Assembly (NCBI RefSeq): GCF_000974785.1
Contig: NZ_BBWV01000003.1
Coordinates: forward strand, 124,001-188,000
Reading direction: 5' to 3'
Source of the DNA: Flavihumibacter petaseus NBRC 106054
GTDB taxonomy: Bacteria; Bacteroidota; Bacteroidia; Chitinophagales; Chitinophagaceae
Length of the DNA stretch: 64,000 nt
Below the pieces are notes generated by a model. That model made no database searches. It was not told the DNA's origin and was given only the letters and a program-made list of their open reading frames with translations. The translations under genes and the position numbers were made by a program. Position 1 is the stretch's first letter. Each line of letters begins with the position of its first letter. Below, piece after piece: positions 24,453 to 35,400 of this stretch.

Positions 24453-25352
24453 TTAGTTTTTTAACGAAAAGCATTTTTTATTGTTACGCAGAAATGTTTG
24501 TACATGTTTTATATTGAAGCACGGGGGTACTATGCTGCGTCTTCCCGCTGCGATGGAGTGGCTTTCGTAAATGACATCCCAGGCGTGATCCGCCTCCATA
24601 TGCAAATATTGCCTGGTCACCAGGTATCCTGCTGTAACAAATGCAGCAGCATAACTACTGCCACTTTCAAGCGTATATTCATTCGACGGTACAGCGACTG
24701 GTATGTTAAAACCAGGCGCCTGAAACCCCCGCAATCCTACGGTGTTCCCCAGGTTGGTAGTGATCAAATTCATTTGGTCCTGGTTATTTGAGCATACGGG
24801 TACCACTCCCGGTGTGGCCAAAACTTTATTATACCCGATCCTTCTACCATTACCAGTCGATACTATAATCCGAATACCATTTTCTGCAGCACATTGCATT
24901 GCACGGATGAGAAAGCAGAAGCCACCGGTATAATCAGGATTGAAATCAAGACTCATCTGGATAACCTGTACTTCTTGCTTCACCGCCAGCATAATGGCAT
25001 TGGAAAGCCGGAAGTCCAGGTCTTTGACGCCCAGCAAATTATTTGCCCACATGCGGTCGAGCACAGGGATGCAAATCAAGGTGGAGTCCTTGCATAGGCC
25101 CAGGGAATCTCCAACATTACCAGTCAGCATAGACGCAACTGCCGTTCCATGAAACTGGCTCGCCACATCAGGTTCACTGATTAATGAGCTATCCACAATG
25201 ATCCTGGCACCGGTAAAGCATTCATGCGACAGATCAGGCATACCATCAATGAGTGCCACACGACTTTGAGCTGCGCCTGGAAGCGATTCAATGTCATTTG
25301 GTAAGGCGTAGTTCCGCAGTTCGTTCTTCCTTTCTTGATATCCATTATCCAC
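24453..25352 (-). CDS. PatA/PatG-type S8 subtilisin-like protease
   Basis: A 299-residue serine protease without signal peptide, so cytoplasmic. The triad is visible: D36 in ALIDGMPDLSH, H68 in FHGTAVASM and S233 in LESGSSYAAAF (GSS in place of the usual GTS); the oxyanion Asn is N168 in STGNG. The VALIDG and PVLDRMW segments resemble cyanobactin PatA/PatG protease domains rather than secreted subtilisins. The start is a GTG directly after an in-frame TAA, so it cannot start further upstream. It is first in the operon and would cut, or cut and cyclise, the precursor. Confidence 0.82.
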   Translation of the reverse strand: MDNGYQERKNELRNYALPNDIESLPGAAQSRVALIDGMPDLSHECFTGARIIVDSSLISEPDVASQFHGTAVASMLTGNVGDSLGLCKDSTLICIPVLDRMWANNLLGVKDLDFRLSNAIMLAVKQEVQVIQMSLDFNPDYTGGFCFLIRAMQCAAENGIRIIVSTGNGRRIGYNKVLATPGVVPVCSNNQDQMNLITTNLGNTVGLRGFQAPGFNIPVAVPSNEYTLESGSSYAAAFVTAGYLVTRQYLHMEADHAWDVIYESHSIAAGRRSIVPPCFNIKHVQTFLRNNKKCFSLKN

Positions 25353-25500
25353 TTAACGTGTTTTAACCGATAGACAGGAAATGCACGCTCGCCCATTAAG
25401 GGCTTAGATTAACTTCATTAAAAAAGTGTACAGATTTGTTGTATTAACTGGGGAGGGATGTAAATGTGTCACGTAAACTAGTAAGAATAGTATTAACATA

Positions 25501-25520
25501 CAACGGGATTTTTCCCGTTG
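25501..25520. terminator. Perfect hairpin, possible bidirectional terminator or operator
   Basis: CAACGGGA and TCCCGTTG form an 8-bp stem around a TTTT loop. On the plus strand TTATTTATG follows, a weak U-rich tail. It sits about 150 bases upstream of the RiPP-like operon start, so it could also be a regulatory palindrome. Confidence 0.4.
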
Positions 25521-25812
25521 TTATTTATGATAAGAAAGACTATTAAACGAGGGTGTGAACCAACTGCTATGAAGCAAGTCCGGGGGGCGACTTACTGTCG
25601 TGAAATCTTTCCGGCAAAGCGCAGGTAAAGAACACAAGTTTGACTGACCGGATGGAATTGGCACCGCATATTTCTGAGCAGCAAAAAGGAGGCAATAGAA
25701 TACCAGTTATTCGTTCGATTCTGAAGGATTTTCAGTAAAAAATTTATTGCCCTTGAAACACTTTCCCGTAAAAATACTGTTGTAACAAATATTTATTTAA
25801 TTAATATAAGAG

Positions 25813-25914
25813 GTTTCCAGGATCGGGATTTTAGCCGTCAGAAATCAACGGAAAACCAATACGAGCCTGTATTACGATCTGGTGTACCCGAAAATTGAAT
25901 CCGCTGCCTCATAA
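25813..25914 (+). pseudogene. Possible 3' remnant of a lost gene
   Basis: A short frame with no start codon gives RIGILAVRNQRKTNTSLY and then YDLVYPKIESAAS before TAA at 25912-25914. The composition looks protein-like, but it is cut off upstream by a stop. The source gene is not recognised. Confidence 0.25.
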
Positions 25915-26030
25915 GGAAAAAACTACAAAAAGTCAATCCGTATTAATACGGGTTGCAAATTTCGGGTTCTGTTATTTCATTTGTTTCCGGTTGTTGCTAC
26001 CCAAAAACAACCAGACCAACAAACCTGTTT

Positions 26031-28388
26031 ATGCGCAGAAACCTTATCCTGGTGTGTACCCTGGTGCCATGCCTATATGGATATGCCCCCCGGCTTTCCG
26101 ACAGGAAAGATTCTGCTGCAAACCTTATCGACCACTTCCGGAAAATCGTTATTGTCATCCTTGTAGTCGTATTCGCCGGTACGCAGGCTTTTTGCCAGGA
26201 AAAATCAATCCCGAAACACGTTCGCGTGGTGCCGGTTCTCGACACCATCTGGAGCAATAACACTATTTGCAAGGCGCCATCCCCCATTCACTTTAAAACC
26301 GGGGATAAAGTTGTCCAGGTTGCCCAAAGGCAGACCACACCCGGGAAGCCGCTGCCGATCTCCATACATGGAAATGTTCAATACGATTTTCTCTACCGTT
26401 CTTTCATCGATACGCCCTATTCCCAAAAAGACTATCAACAGCATACTGTCCGGACCAACCTGACAATCACCGTCCGGGACCAGTATCCGATCCGGCTCAA
26501 TACCGCCCTTCGCCTTAGCAACTCACCCTGGTTCACCAATTTTTTTGATGTGGGCGCACAGTTCGATCAAAGTACTTATCTGAACCATGCAAAGCAGGCG
26601 TTGCTGGAAAAAGCCTCCAGGAAGTTGATGGCATTACCTGATCTGGATCAACTGCAACAGCAGATCCGGGACCAGGCCGATAAAATCAACGCATTAAAGA
26701 AGAAGTTTAAATCACCGGATCCCAACCAGCAGGTCATTAAAGACCGGGAAATGGAATTGTTCCGGCTGGACAAAGGTTCCGCTGAAACTCAATTGGCTGA
26801 TTTGTCGCTACCATCCGGGCTGGATGGTTTTGACAGGATAGTGCTCAACAAAGGAAAAGCTGCCCTGACAGACAATGAAAAATTGCAGCAGATTCAACGG
26901 GAAGCGAACCGCCGGCAGCAAACCATCGATAGCCTGGAAGCCGCTGTCCGTCAGCTGCAGGGCAAATATGACAGTCTTCAGCATAGTGTCGGCAGCAGGT
27001 TATCAAAACTTCGCCAACAGGTAAATAAAGCAAAGAGTTTGCAGGAATTAAATCAAATCGGCGAAAGCAATGAGCTGCCTGATGAAAGTACAGGCTTTAA
27101 AAAATTCCTGACGAATATAAAATCAATTGGTGTCGGCCGTACAATGATCAATTATTCCGAACTGACGGCGTGGAATGTGGCCCTGACCGGTGGGCATATC
27201 GAATACAACAAGAATATTTATGCTGCTGTGGCCGTGGGTAAGATTGACTATGGCTTCCGCGACTTTTTCAATAAAAATACCCGGCAGAACGGGCAACAAC
27301 TCGCCATGGTCAGGTTTGGTGTGGGTGACATCGACAGGAAGGCACTTATATTCTCTGTATTCAGCGGTCGGAAATATTCCTATGGCAGTGTGGTGTCTGA
27401 TTCCGTCAACAACTATGTGAATGTAATGGGGTATGCACTGGAAGCTATCCTGAAGAAAGACAACAATACCGGTGCTTCTGTTGAAGTGGCTAAAACGACC
27501 ATCCCCATGAGCGGTTCGTTTAAGGAAAACAATGGTTTGAACAGCCTGGTGAATTTCTCTGATCAGTCTAACCTGGCCATCAGTCTTAAGGGGCAGACGG
27601 TCATCCAACCCACTGATACGCGACTGAGCGGGTTTTTCAGGAAAAGCGGCGAGCATTTCCAGTCCTTCAGCTTATTCTCCTACAACACCGATCAGACAGC
27701 CTGGATGATTAAAGCTGACCAATCGCTTTTTAAAAACAGGATCGGCATCGTAGCCTCCCTGCGCAGGAATGATTTCACCAATCCCTTTACCGAAAAAACA
27801 TTTAAGACCAGTACAGTATTCAAAAGCTTCCAGGTTACTATAAGGGTACCAAAATACCCGGTGCTTTCAGTAGGATACTATCCTGGTTCCCAATTGTATA
27901 TCATCGACAAAGACAGGATCCGGGAGAATGCTTACTATGTGATGAATGCTTCGCTGATGCATCAATATAAAGCCGGTTCCGTCCGCATGTTGTCTTCGCT
28001 TTTGTATAACCGTTATGCTTCCAAAGGCACAGATACCGGCTTCATCGCCTATAGCGGCACCAACTATATGGCTGCTCAATCGGTGATCCTCCCCAAACTG
28101 CAATTGCAGGGCTTGTACATGTTTACCGACCAGGAGCAGATGCAATACAACACGATGGAATTATCCGGAGACTGGACAGTGTTACAAACTATACGGGTAG
28201 GGGCTGGCGCCAAATACAATAAAATCCTGGAGGGTGCCGGGTACTGGGGGGGGAGGGGCCAGTTGACGCTTACCCTCAAAGCGATTGGTATGCTCCAGTT
28301 TCAATACGATAAATCTTATTTACCAACGATATACCAAACCCTTTTTCCTGTAGAGATGGGAAGGGTTACCTGGACTAAATTTTTTTAA
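26031..28388 (+). CDS. Exported coiled-coil and outer-membrane-barrel-like protein of the RHS locus
   Basis: About 785 residues. A frame from 25953 is longer, but MRRNLILVCTLVPCLYGYA at 26031 is the better start. A strong hydrophobic segment near residues 38-57 (KIVIVILVVVFAGTQAFCQ) is the probable signal peptide and sits unusually far in. Residues about 180-330 are coiled coil (LDQLQQQIRDQADKINALKK). The C-terminal 400 residues alternate short strands with aromatic ends, like an outer-membrane beta-barrel, and end in TKFF. It is followed after two bases by the next gene and probably helps display or export the RHS proteins (inference). Confidence 0.65.
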   Translation: MRRNLILVCTLVPCLYGYAPRLSDRKDSAANLIDHFRKIVIVILVVVFAGTQAFCQEKSIPKHVRVVPVLDTIWSNNTICKAPSPIHFKTGDKVVQVAQRQTTPGKPLPISIHGNVQYDFLYRSFIDTPYSQKDYQQHTVRTNLTITVRDQYPIRLNTALRLSNSPWFTNFFDVGAQFDQSTYLNHAKQALLEKASRKLMALPDLDQLQQQIRDQADKINALKKKFKSPDPNQQVIKDREMELFRLDKGSAETQLADLSLPSGLDGFDRIVLNKGKAALTDNEKLQQIQREANRRQQTIDSLEAAVRQLQGKYDSLQHSVGSRLSKLRQQVNKAKSLQELNQIGESNELPDESTGFKKFLTNIKSIGVGRTMINYSELTAWNVALTGGHIEYNKNIYAAVAVGKIDYGFRDFFNKNTRQNGQQLAMVRFGVGDIDRKALIFSVFSGRKYSYGSVVSDSVNNYVNVMGYALEAILKKDNNTGASVEVAKTTIPMSGSFKENNGLNSLVNFSDQSNLAISLKGQTVIQPTDTRLSGFFRKSGEHFQSFSLFSYNTDQTAWMIKADQSLFKNRIGIVASLRRNDFTNPFTEKTFKTSTVFKSFQVTIRVPKYPVLSVGYYPGSQLYIIDKDRIRENAYYVMNASLMHQYKAGSVRMLSSLLYNRYASKGTDTGFIAYSGTNYMAAQSVILPKLQLQGLYMFTDQEQMQYNTMELSGDWTVLQTIRVGAGAKYNKILEGAGYWGGRGQLTLTLKAIGMLQFQYDKSYLPTIYQTLFPVEMGRVTWTKFF

Positions 28389-28390
28389 CC

Positions 28391-29461
28391 ATGATCAAGA
28401 AACTCATTTTTTATTGCCTGCTGGCGCTGCCGCTGATGGCTGAAGCACAAGTGACGGTCAGCATCCAGCTGCCGGCAGCGGGGATGGTGACCAAAGACCA
28501 GTTGTGGAACCTGGCGCTGGTGAACAATGGGAATGCTGCCGAGACAGTCAGTATATCGTTATCCCTGCAGGATGCAGTATCCGGACAACCGGTATTGTCA
28601 GCCACAACCAGGAGCTTCCTGCTGAATAAAGGAATGAAACTCCTTTCAGTGCAAGACGTTCAACCTGTACAATACAATTATGGCTCGATGGCATTTAACA
28701 ACACCCTTCTGCCGCTGGGCTCCTATATCGCCTGTTACCAGGTTAATTCGATCGACTCCAAGGAACATCCCGTGCTGGCCGAAGAATGTGTGCGGCTCAA
28801 TATTATTCCCCTGAGTCCACCGTTGTTAACCAGCCCGGCTGACAAATCGGTGATCACCACAGCATATCCCCAGTTTACATGGATGCCTCCGACACCGGTG
28901 ACCATGTTTGACGACCTGAGCTATGATCTTTCCGTCGCCGAAGTGCTGCCCGGGCAATCCGCCCCGGAAGCCATCCTTTATAATGCGCCGTTGTATGTGC
29001 GGGGCATGCTCAGGGTAACGACTGACAATTACCCCGCCAGCTATAGCCAGCTGGAGGCCGGTAAAACCTATGTATGGCAGGTGACCGCAAAAAATGGTGT
29101 CAACTATGCAGCCACAACAGAAGCCTTCACATTCAGTTTGCCCACTGATACGGCAAAAGCAGATACTGTCAACGCCGCCTACATTGTGCTGACTGGTAAA
29201 ACAGCTGCCAGTGGTATCAACTATCTCAACGAAAGCAACCTCTATCTCAAGTATTATTCCTTTGACCCGGCGTTTGAAGCGGTTATCCGCTTTACAGGCA
29301 GAAACGGTGCTATCGTTGAAGAACGTAAACTGCGTGTGATCTACGGTGATAATTTTTTGAAGTTGCGGTTAGGCAACAAATACCAGAAAGGGGAGACCTA
29401 TCAACTGGAAATCACCGATCTGAAAAACAACCATCATTCCATCGCTTTCAGCATCAAATAA
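28391..29461 (+). CDS. Exported Fn3/TANFOR-like protein of the RHS locus
   Basis: A 356-residue protein with a clear signal peptide (KLIFYCLLALPLMAEAQ) and beta-sandwich domains: an N-terminal VTVSIQLPAAG stretch, then an Fn3-like unit with PQFTWMPPTPVTMFDD, YDLSVAEVLPGQS and KTYVWQVTAKNG. The architecture resembles TANFOR-type proteins next to Bacteroidota RHS genes; the family name is tentative. Two bases after the barrel-like gene and 19 bases before the first giant RHS gene, so one transcript is likely. Confidence 0.6.
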   Translation: MIKKLIFYCLLALPLMAEAQVTVSIQLPAAGMVTKDQLWNLALVNNGNAAETVSISLSLQDAVSGQPVLSATTRSFLLNKGMKLLSVQDVQPVQYNYGSMAFNNTLLPLGSYIACYQVNSIDSKEHPVLAEECVRLNIIPLSPPLLTSPADKSVITTAYPQFTWMPPTPVTMFDDLSYDLSVAEVLPGQSAPEAILYNAPLYVRGMLRVTTDNYPASYSQLEAGKTYVWQVTAKNGVNYAATTEAFTFSLPTDTAKADTVNAAYIVLTGKTAASGINYLNESNLYLKYYSFDPAFEAVIRFTGRNGAIVEERKLRVIYGDNFLKLRLGNKYQKGETYQLEITDLKNNHHSIAFSIK

Positions 29462-29480
29462 ATTCCAACAGCCTTATCGT

Positions 29481-32400
29481 ATGATTCAAATACTTGCGTC
29501 CAGGTACCCCAGGCATATCGCCAGCTTTATGCTGATCCTGTTTAGTTACTCGTTTGTACCCGCCATGGGCAACAAACATGTTTTGCCTGTTTCCGCCAGC
29601 AAACCTTACCGCTTTACTGCCAGCAATAAGCCCCGTGATCAAAAGCCTTCACCTGCGCCCGCTTTCAAAACACCCGCTGCTGCGGGTACAAACCGCCTGG
29701 TTAAAAGGCATCCTGACAGCAGTGCTATCGGTGGACCCTCACAACCTGAAATGAGTTCGTTCAAATCTGTAGGAACGGACAATATGGTGAACCTCTTTAC
29801 CGGGGACTTCAGTTATAACATTCCCTTGCTGGACGTTGGTGGCTATCCCGTCAATATTTTTTATAACGGCGGTATTTCGATGGAACAGGAAGCCAGCTGG
29901 GTTGGACTAGGCTGGAACATCAATCCGGGGAACATCAACCGGAACATGCGGGGCGTGCCAGACGACTTTAATGGCGAAGACCTGATGGTACAGCGGCAAA
30001 AAATGAAGCCCAACACCACGTGGGGGGTGAGCCTTGCGGGAGACTTTGAAATGGGAGGTGTCAAAAACATGGCTGGTATTTCGTTTGGCGGGTCAGTTGG
30101 AATTTCGAACAATAGCTACCTGGGACCTGCCCTGGAACTTAGCACAAAAGGCGGCGTTAATCTTTCAATAGCAAAGAAGACGGTTGGGGAAAAATCAGCT
30201 ATGGGAGTCGGGGCCGGACTGAGCGCTACGGTTAGTTCAAGAGATGGTCTTTCTTTATCTCCCAATGTATCGCTGACATCTCAGTCTTTCGCCAATGCCA
30301 AGGGATTGTCAGTAGGTATCGGCCTCAGCACCAGTTACAATTCCCGCACTGGCATCAAACAACTTCAGATTGCCGAGCAGGCGAGTTTTAATATGTCCAA
30401 TTCGAAGTATCAGGATGATTACTACCTGCTTCAAAAAGGCACTTCTGCCGGCGCTTCTTTGCGTTCAACCTCAATTAGCTTCAACAAGCCCAGCTATATT
30501 CCTTCCATCAGACTTCCCATTACCAATGAAGCTTATGCCGGACATTTTCAACTGGGAGGTGCCATGTGGGGAATTTACGCTTCCGCAGAAGTAGAAGCCT
30601 ACCAGCAAAAATCCGAGATCGCTCCTGAAGATGAAGTGCAAACCAAACCAATGGTAGGTTACCTCTATTATCAAAAGGCAGCATCTGACCCGAATGCCGT
30701 AATGGATTTCACCCGTTTCAACGATAACGAGGTAACCAACAATACACCCATTATCTCTGCGCCCCAATTCAGCTATGATGTGTATTCCATCCAGGGTGAA
30801 GGAACCGGCGGAACGATCCGGCCTTACCGCGATGACCTGGGAACTGTGCGGGATAACCTTACCAAATCAAAAGATAAGAGCCTGAGCGCGGGGGGTGACA
30901 TCGGTATCCCTGGTCATTATGGCGGCAATTTCAATATCATTAAAACACCATCGGTAATTGGTGAATGGATCAGGGGCAATAAGCTGAAAAATCTCATTGG
31001 CTTCAGTGACGCGAAAGGTATTGATGAAAATGTATACTTCCGAAATCCCGGTGAAACAAGTGTGTTGAACAAGAATCAGTTCGACTATATCGGTGGTACA
31101 AACCTGGTGCGTTTCCGTTTAGGGACATCGACCACCAATCCCACGATCGAACCCTACCTCGAACAGTTTTCAAAGGACAGTAAACAATTAACGGCAACCA
31201 GCCTGCTCTCTACACTCCCCGTTACTGAACGGAAAAAACGGACGCAGGTCACCAGTTACCTGACTGCAGAGGAAGCGACCCTGATCGGACTGGATACATC
31301 GATCAGGAGTTACCTGACTGGTATGTCCGCCGCCAAAAACTTTCAGTTTGACAATATTTCCCGGGTGAGCGACTACCGGAAAAAGCACCATATCTCCCAG
31401 ATCAGTGTAACAGAGGCGAACGGCCGGCGCTACGTCTATGGCATCCCGGTCTATAATATCGCGCAACGGGATTTCAGTTTTTCTGTTGACAATACAGAAA
31501 TCGCAGACGACAAAGTGACTTTCAATGCTGCCGATACCCTGAATGTCAAAACGGCTAACGGTAAGGAAGGACTGATCCAGATCACGGAAACACCGGCCTA
31601 TGCGCATTCCTTCCTGCTGACGGGTCTCCTGTCTCCCGACTACATCGATATTACAGGCGACGGCATCACAGAGGATGACCTGGGTACAGCAGTTAAATTC
31701 AACTACTCACGTACAAAGCAAGGTGCACAATGGGCGGAGCATGCCTGGAGAAGTCCGCACACCACCGGTACTACTCCGACAGCCAACTTCAATGCCGGCA
31801 ACCGCACCGAAACCAAAGATGATAAGGGCATCATTTCTTATGGCATCAGGGAATCCTGGTATGTCCATTCCATTGAGTCCAAGTCGATGGTAGCCATATT
31901 TACACTGGAAGACCGCAATGACGGCAAGGGGGCAACCAGCCCCGTAGCAGGTGTCAATACTGCAGACCTTTCTTTGAAACGCCTGAAAAAAATTGACCTC
32001 TACAATAAGGCAGACCTGAAGAAGAACGGCCTTTCATCGGCAAAGCCGATCAAGACCGTGTGGTTTGCCTACAGCTATTCGCTTTGCTCCGGTACGCCGG
32101 ATAATGCTTCCGGTGGCAAACTGACACTGGACAGCATTTATTTTACCTACAACGGAAAGGACCGCGGCAGCAAGAACAAATATGTATTTTCTTACGGCAG
32201 CACAGGTACCAATCCTGCCTACGCTTTCAACGCTTCTGATCGCTGGGGAAATTACAAGCCCAAGTCCATGAACCCTGCGGGACTGAAAAATGCTGACTAT
32301 CCTTATGCCATCCAGGATAAAACGCAAAAAGCCGCCATCGACAGTAACGCAGCAGCCTGGAACCTGAAGAAGATCCTCCTGCCATCAGGGGCTCAACTGG

Positions 32401-35400
32401 AAGTTTCCTATGAAAGTGATGATTACGCGTTTGTTCAGAATCGCCGCGCGACAGACATGATGGAGATCGCGGGTCTGGGAAAAGATGCAACGACCATTAC
32501 CAGTAATTTGTATACAGTAAATGGCCTTGGTATTACAACGGACCATGATTATGTATTCATCAAAGTGCCGGAGGCCTGCACCACTAAAGCGGAAGTGCTT
32601 CAAAAATATTTGCTGGGAATTCAGCAGCTGGCGTTCAAACTCTCCGTAAACATGGAGAAAGGTCCGGAGTTTATTCCATGTTATGCAACCATCGCCGACT
32701 ACGGTGTATTTGATGCCACGCGGATCTGGGTGAAGCTGAACCAGATGGACGGCCTCTCGCCATTGTCCCTGGCAGCATTGGAGTATTTGCGGCAGCGCCT
32801 GCCTGGACAGGCGTTTCCCGGTTATGATGTATCGGAAGGAAACAGCCTGGAAAAAACCGCCAAGGTGCTCGACGGTATGCGTACAGCGCTCACCAGTGCG
32901 TTTAAAGACCCGGTGAATTACCTGCGTAAGGTTGGCAAGGCGCAAACAATCAACACCACCAAAAGCTTTGTGCGCCTGAATGACCCGGACGGTGTCAAAT
33001 ATGGCGGTGGCTATCGCGTAAAGTCGGTGATCCTCAAAGATAACTGGCACCTGATGTCTGCACAGGATTCGGCGCAATATGGGCAGGTCTATGATTATAC
33101 GACGACGGAAACCCTGAATGGCGTAACCCGTAAGATCAGCAGTGGTGTGGCTTCCTATGAGCCTTCCATCGGGGGAGAGGAAAATCCTTTTCAAACCATT
33201 GTACAGGTAACCAATACCCTTCCACTGGGACCAGCGTCCTATGGCGCCATTGAGATGCCGGTGCTGGATGCTTTCTTTCCTGCTGCTGTAGTAGGTTACA
33301 GCAAGGTCACGGTAACGGCTTTAAAGAAGGCGACCGCCGACGTGACCAAAAAATCCCGTTCAGGCATCGGCAGGCAGGTAACTGAATTCTATACTGCCAA
33401 AGATTTCCCGGTTTACTACAGCCACACCACCCTGGATGCCGCTTCTGATAAACAGGAGCACAAAAACTCCATGACCAATTTCTTCTTTAAATATGCTTTC
33501 GACAGCCGTGCCCTGTCACAGGGTTTCCTGGTGGAAACGAATGACATGCACGGTAAAATGAAGTCGCAATCCTCCTATGCAGAAAATGATACCGCAACCC
33601 GGATCAACTATACCGAAAATTTTTATCGGAATACAGGCGCAAGGGGATTGAATGACAAATTTGATTTTGTATATGCGGCACAGGGAGGTTTGGTGGAAGC
33701 GGGCAACATGGGCATAGATGTAGAATTGATGACCGATACCCGTGAATTCGCAGTAAAAACGTCAAGCCTGGAGGTTCAGGGTCAGCTCGACTGGTTTGTG
33801 TTCGGACCTGTTTCTTTCTGGCTGCCATTTATCTGGAAAGTAAATGGAGTCAGCGAAACCAATTACCGGGCGGTGACCACCACCAAGACTGTGGAGTACC
33901 ATGGTGTGCTGGACAGTATAGTGGTAATCGATAAAGGCAGCCAGGTATCTACCAGGAATCTTGTGTATGATGCGGAGACGGGTGAAGTGGTGGTTACCAG
34001 GACGAACAACGAGTTCGATAAGCCGGTATACAACATCAACTATCCCGCCTATTGGGCATACAGCGGCATGGGTCTGGCGTATAAAAATATTGACGCTGTT
34101 TATTCCAATGTCATTTTCCTGGATGGAAAGATCACCAGTGGCAATGTACCGGCAGGCGACCTGGAAAGTGGTGATGAACTCTACCTTGTGAATCCTGGAA
34201 CGATTCCGGCGAATTGCAACAAGCCTGCTGTTCCGATGACGAACAGGCTGGTTTGGGCCGTAGACAAGAACAAGAACTCCTCTGGCCTCACCAATACGAC
34301 TACTGATTTTATAATTATGGATTCCGCAGGTGCCTTTCTTTCCAGGAGTGGCGCAACGGTCCGCATTGTGCGCAGTGGGAAAAGAAATCTGTTGGGAACT
34401 TCCGCTGCCAGTGTGGTAAGCATGACCGATCCAGTGGTGGTAGTTGGCCCGGTGAGAGAACTGTCCATACCCTCCACGCACAAGGTGATCAGTGCATCGG
34501 CTACTGAATACCGCGAAAAATGGCAGGCCGATGATGGTGTTATTCAGAAACGCAGCCTGCTTTTTAATTCAAGCACTTGTACATCATCCGAAATAATCGA
34601 TTGCAGTGGTTACCTCGAAAAGCATATCAATCCCTATAAAAAAGGATTGCTGGGTGATTTCGCTGCAAGAAGGGCTTTGCTGTTCTATGGCAGCCGCCTG
34701 GAAAAAGACCCGCTGGTGATAACCAATCTGCCTGCCAACGGATTCCTGGAAAATTTTAAACTGTATTGGGATTTCAATGCGTCGAATAACCTGGTGCCTG
34801 ACCTCGCCAACACCCAATGGGTCTGGAATACCGAAGTGACCCGTGTCAATGCAAAGGGGCTTGAAGTGGAAACAAGAGACGCGCTGAACATCTATACCGC
34901 CGCGCAGTACGGATTTAAGCGCACCCTGCCGGTGGCAATCACCACCAACGCCCGTTCCAATGAAACCGTGTACGAAGGATTTGAAGATCTTGATTACGAA
35001 GAAACCATCAACAATGCTCTGTACAATACCTGCGCACAGCCCCAACTGGACCTGCGCAACCTGTCGAATTCGTCAATCGTCAACACCGACCTTCAGCCGT
35101 TCAAAGCGCATTCAGGCAACTACGTACTGTCGGTAGCTGCCAGCAGTACGGCTTCGAAACAGGTAAAAGTGAACGTGCCCATCCTGACTGATTTCTCCTT
35201 TGACTATAGTAAAAAGGATACGGTTAAATCGCTGTACCAGACAGGACAAAACGTGGGCAACAAGTCCTGGCAACCGGCCAATTCTCTTTCCAATTCCACA
35301 GATTTTGTTTTTGCGTCAACCAATACCTTACTCAATTTCGAGGCACATCCCCTGGATTCCAATACCTCCTATGGCAAGTATCACCGGTTCAATATCGACT

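Larger units (their letters stand above)
25353..26030. other. 678-base intergenic region between the RiPP-like operon and the RHS locus
   Basis: The region must hold the minus-strand promoter of the RiPP-like operon and the plus-strand promoter of the RHS locus. No strong TAnnTTTG element was recognised. It contains one perfect hairpin (25501-25520), a short possible 28-codon frame starting at 25651 (MELAPHISEQQ) that I do not recognise, and a coding-like remnant at 25813-25914. An in-frame reading of the next gene extends up to 25953, but a better start is 26031. Confidence 0.5.

Noticed and set aside
32385-33194. Long antisense frame of 269 codons inside the first RHS gene
   Set aside because: It is opposite a clearly coding, conserved frame; composition and lack of motifs fit a shadow of the RHS codons.
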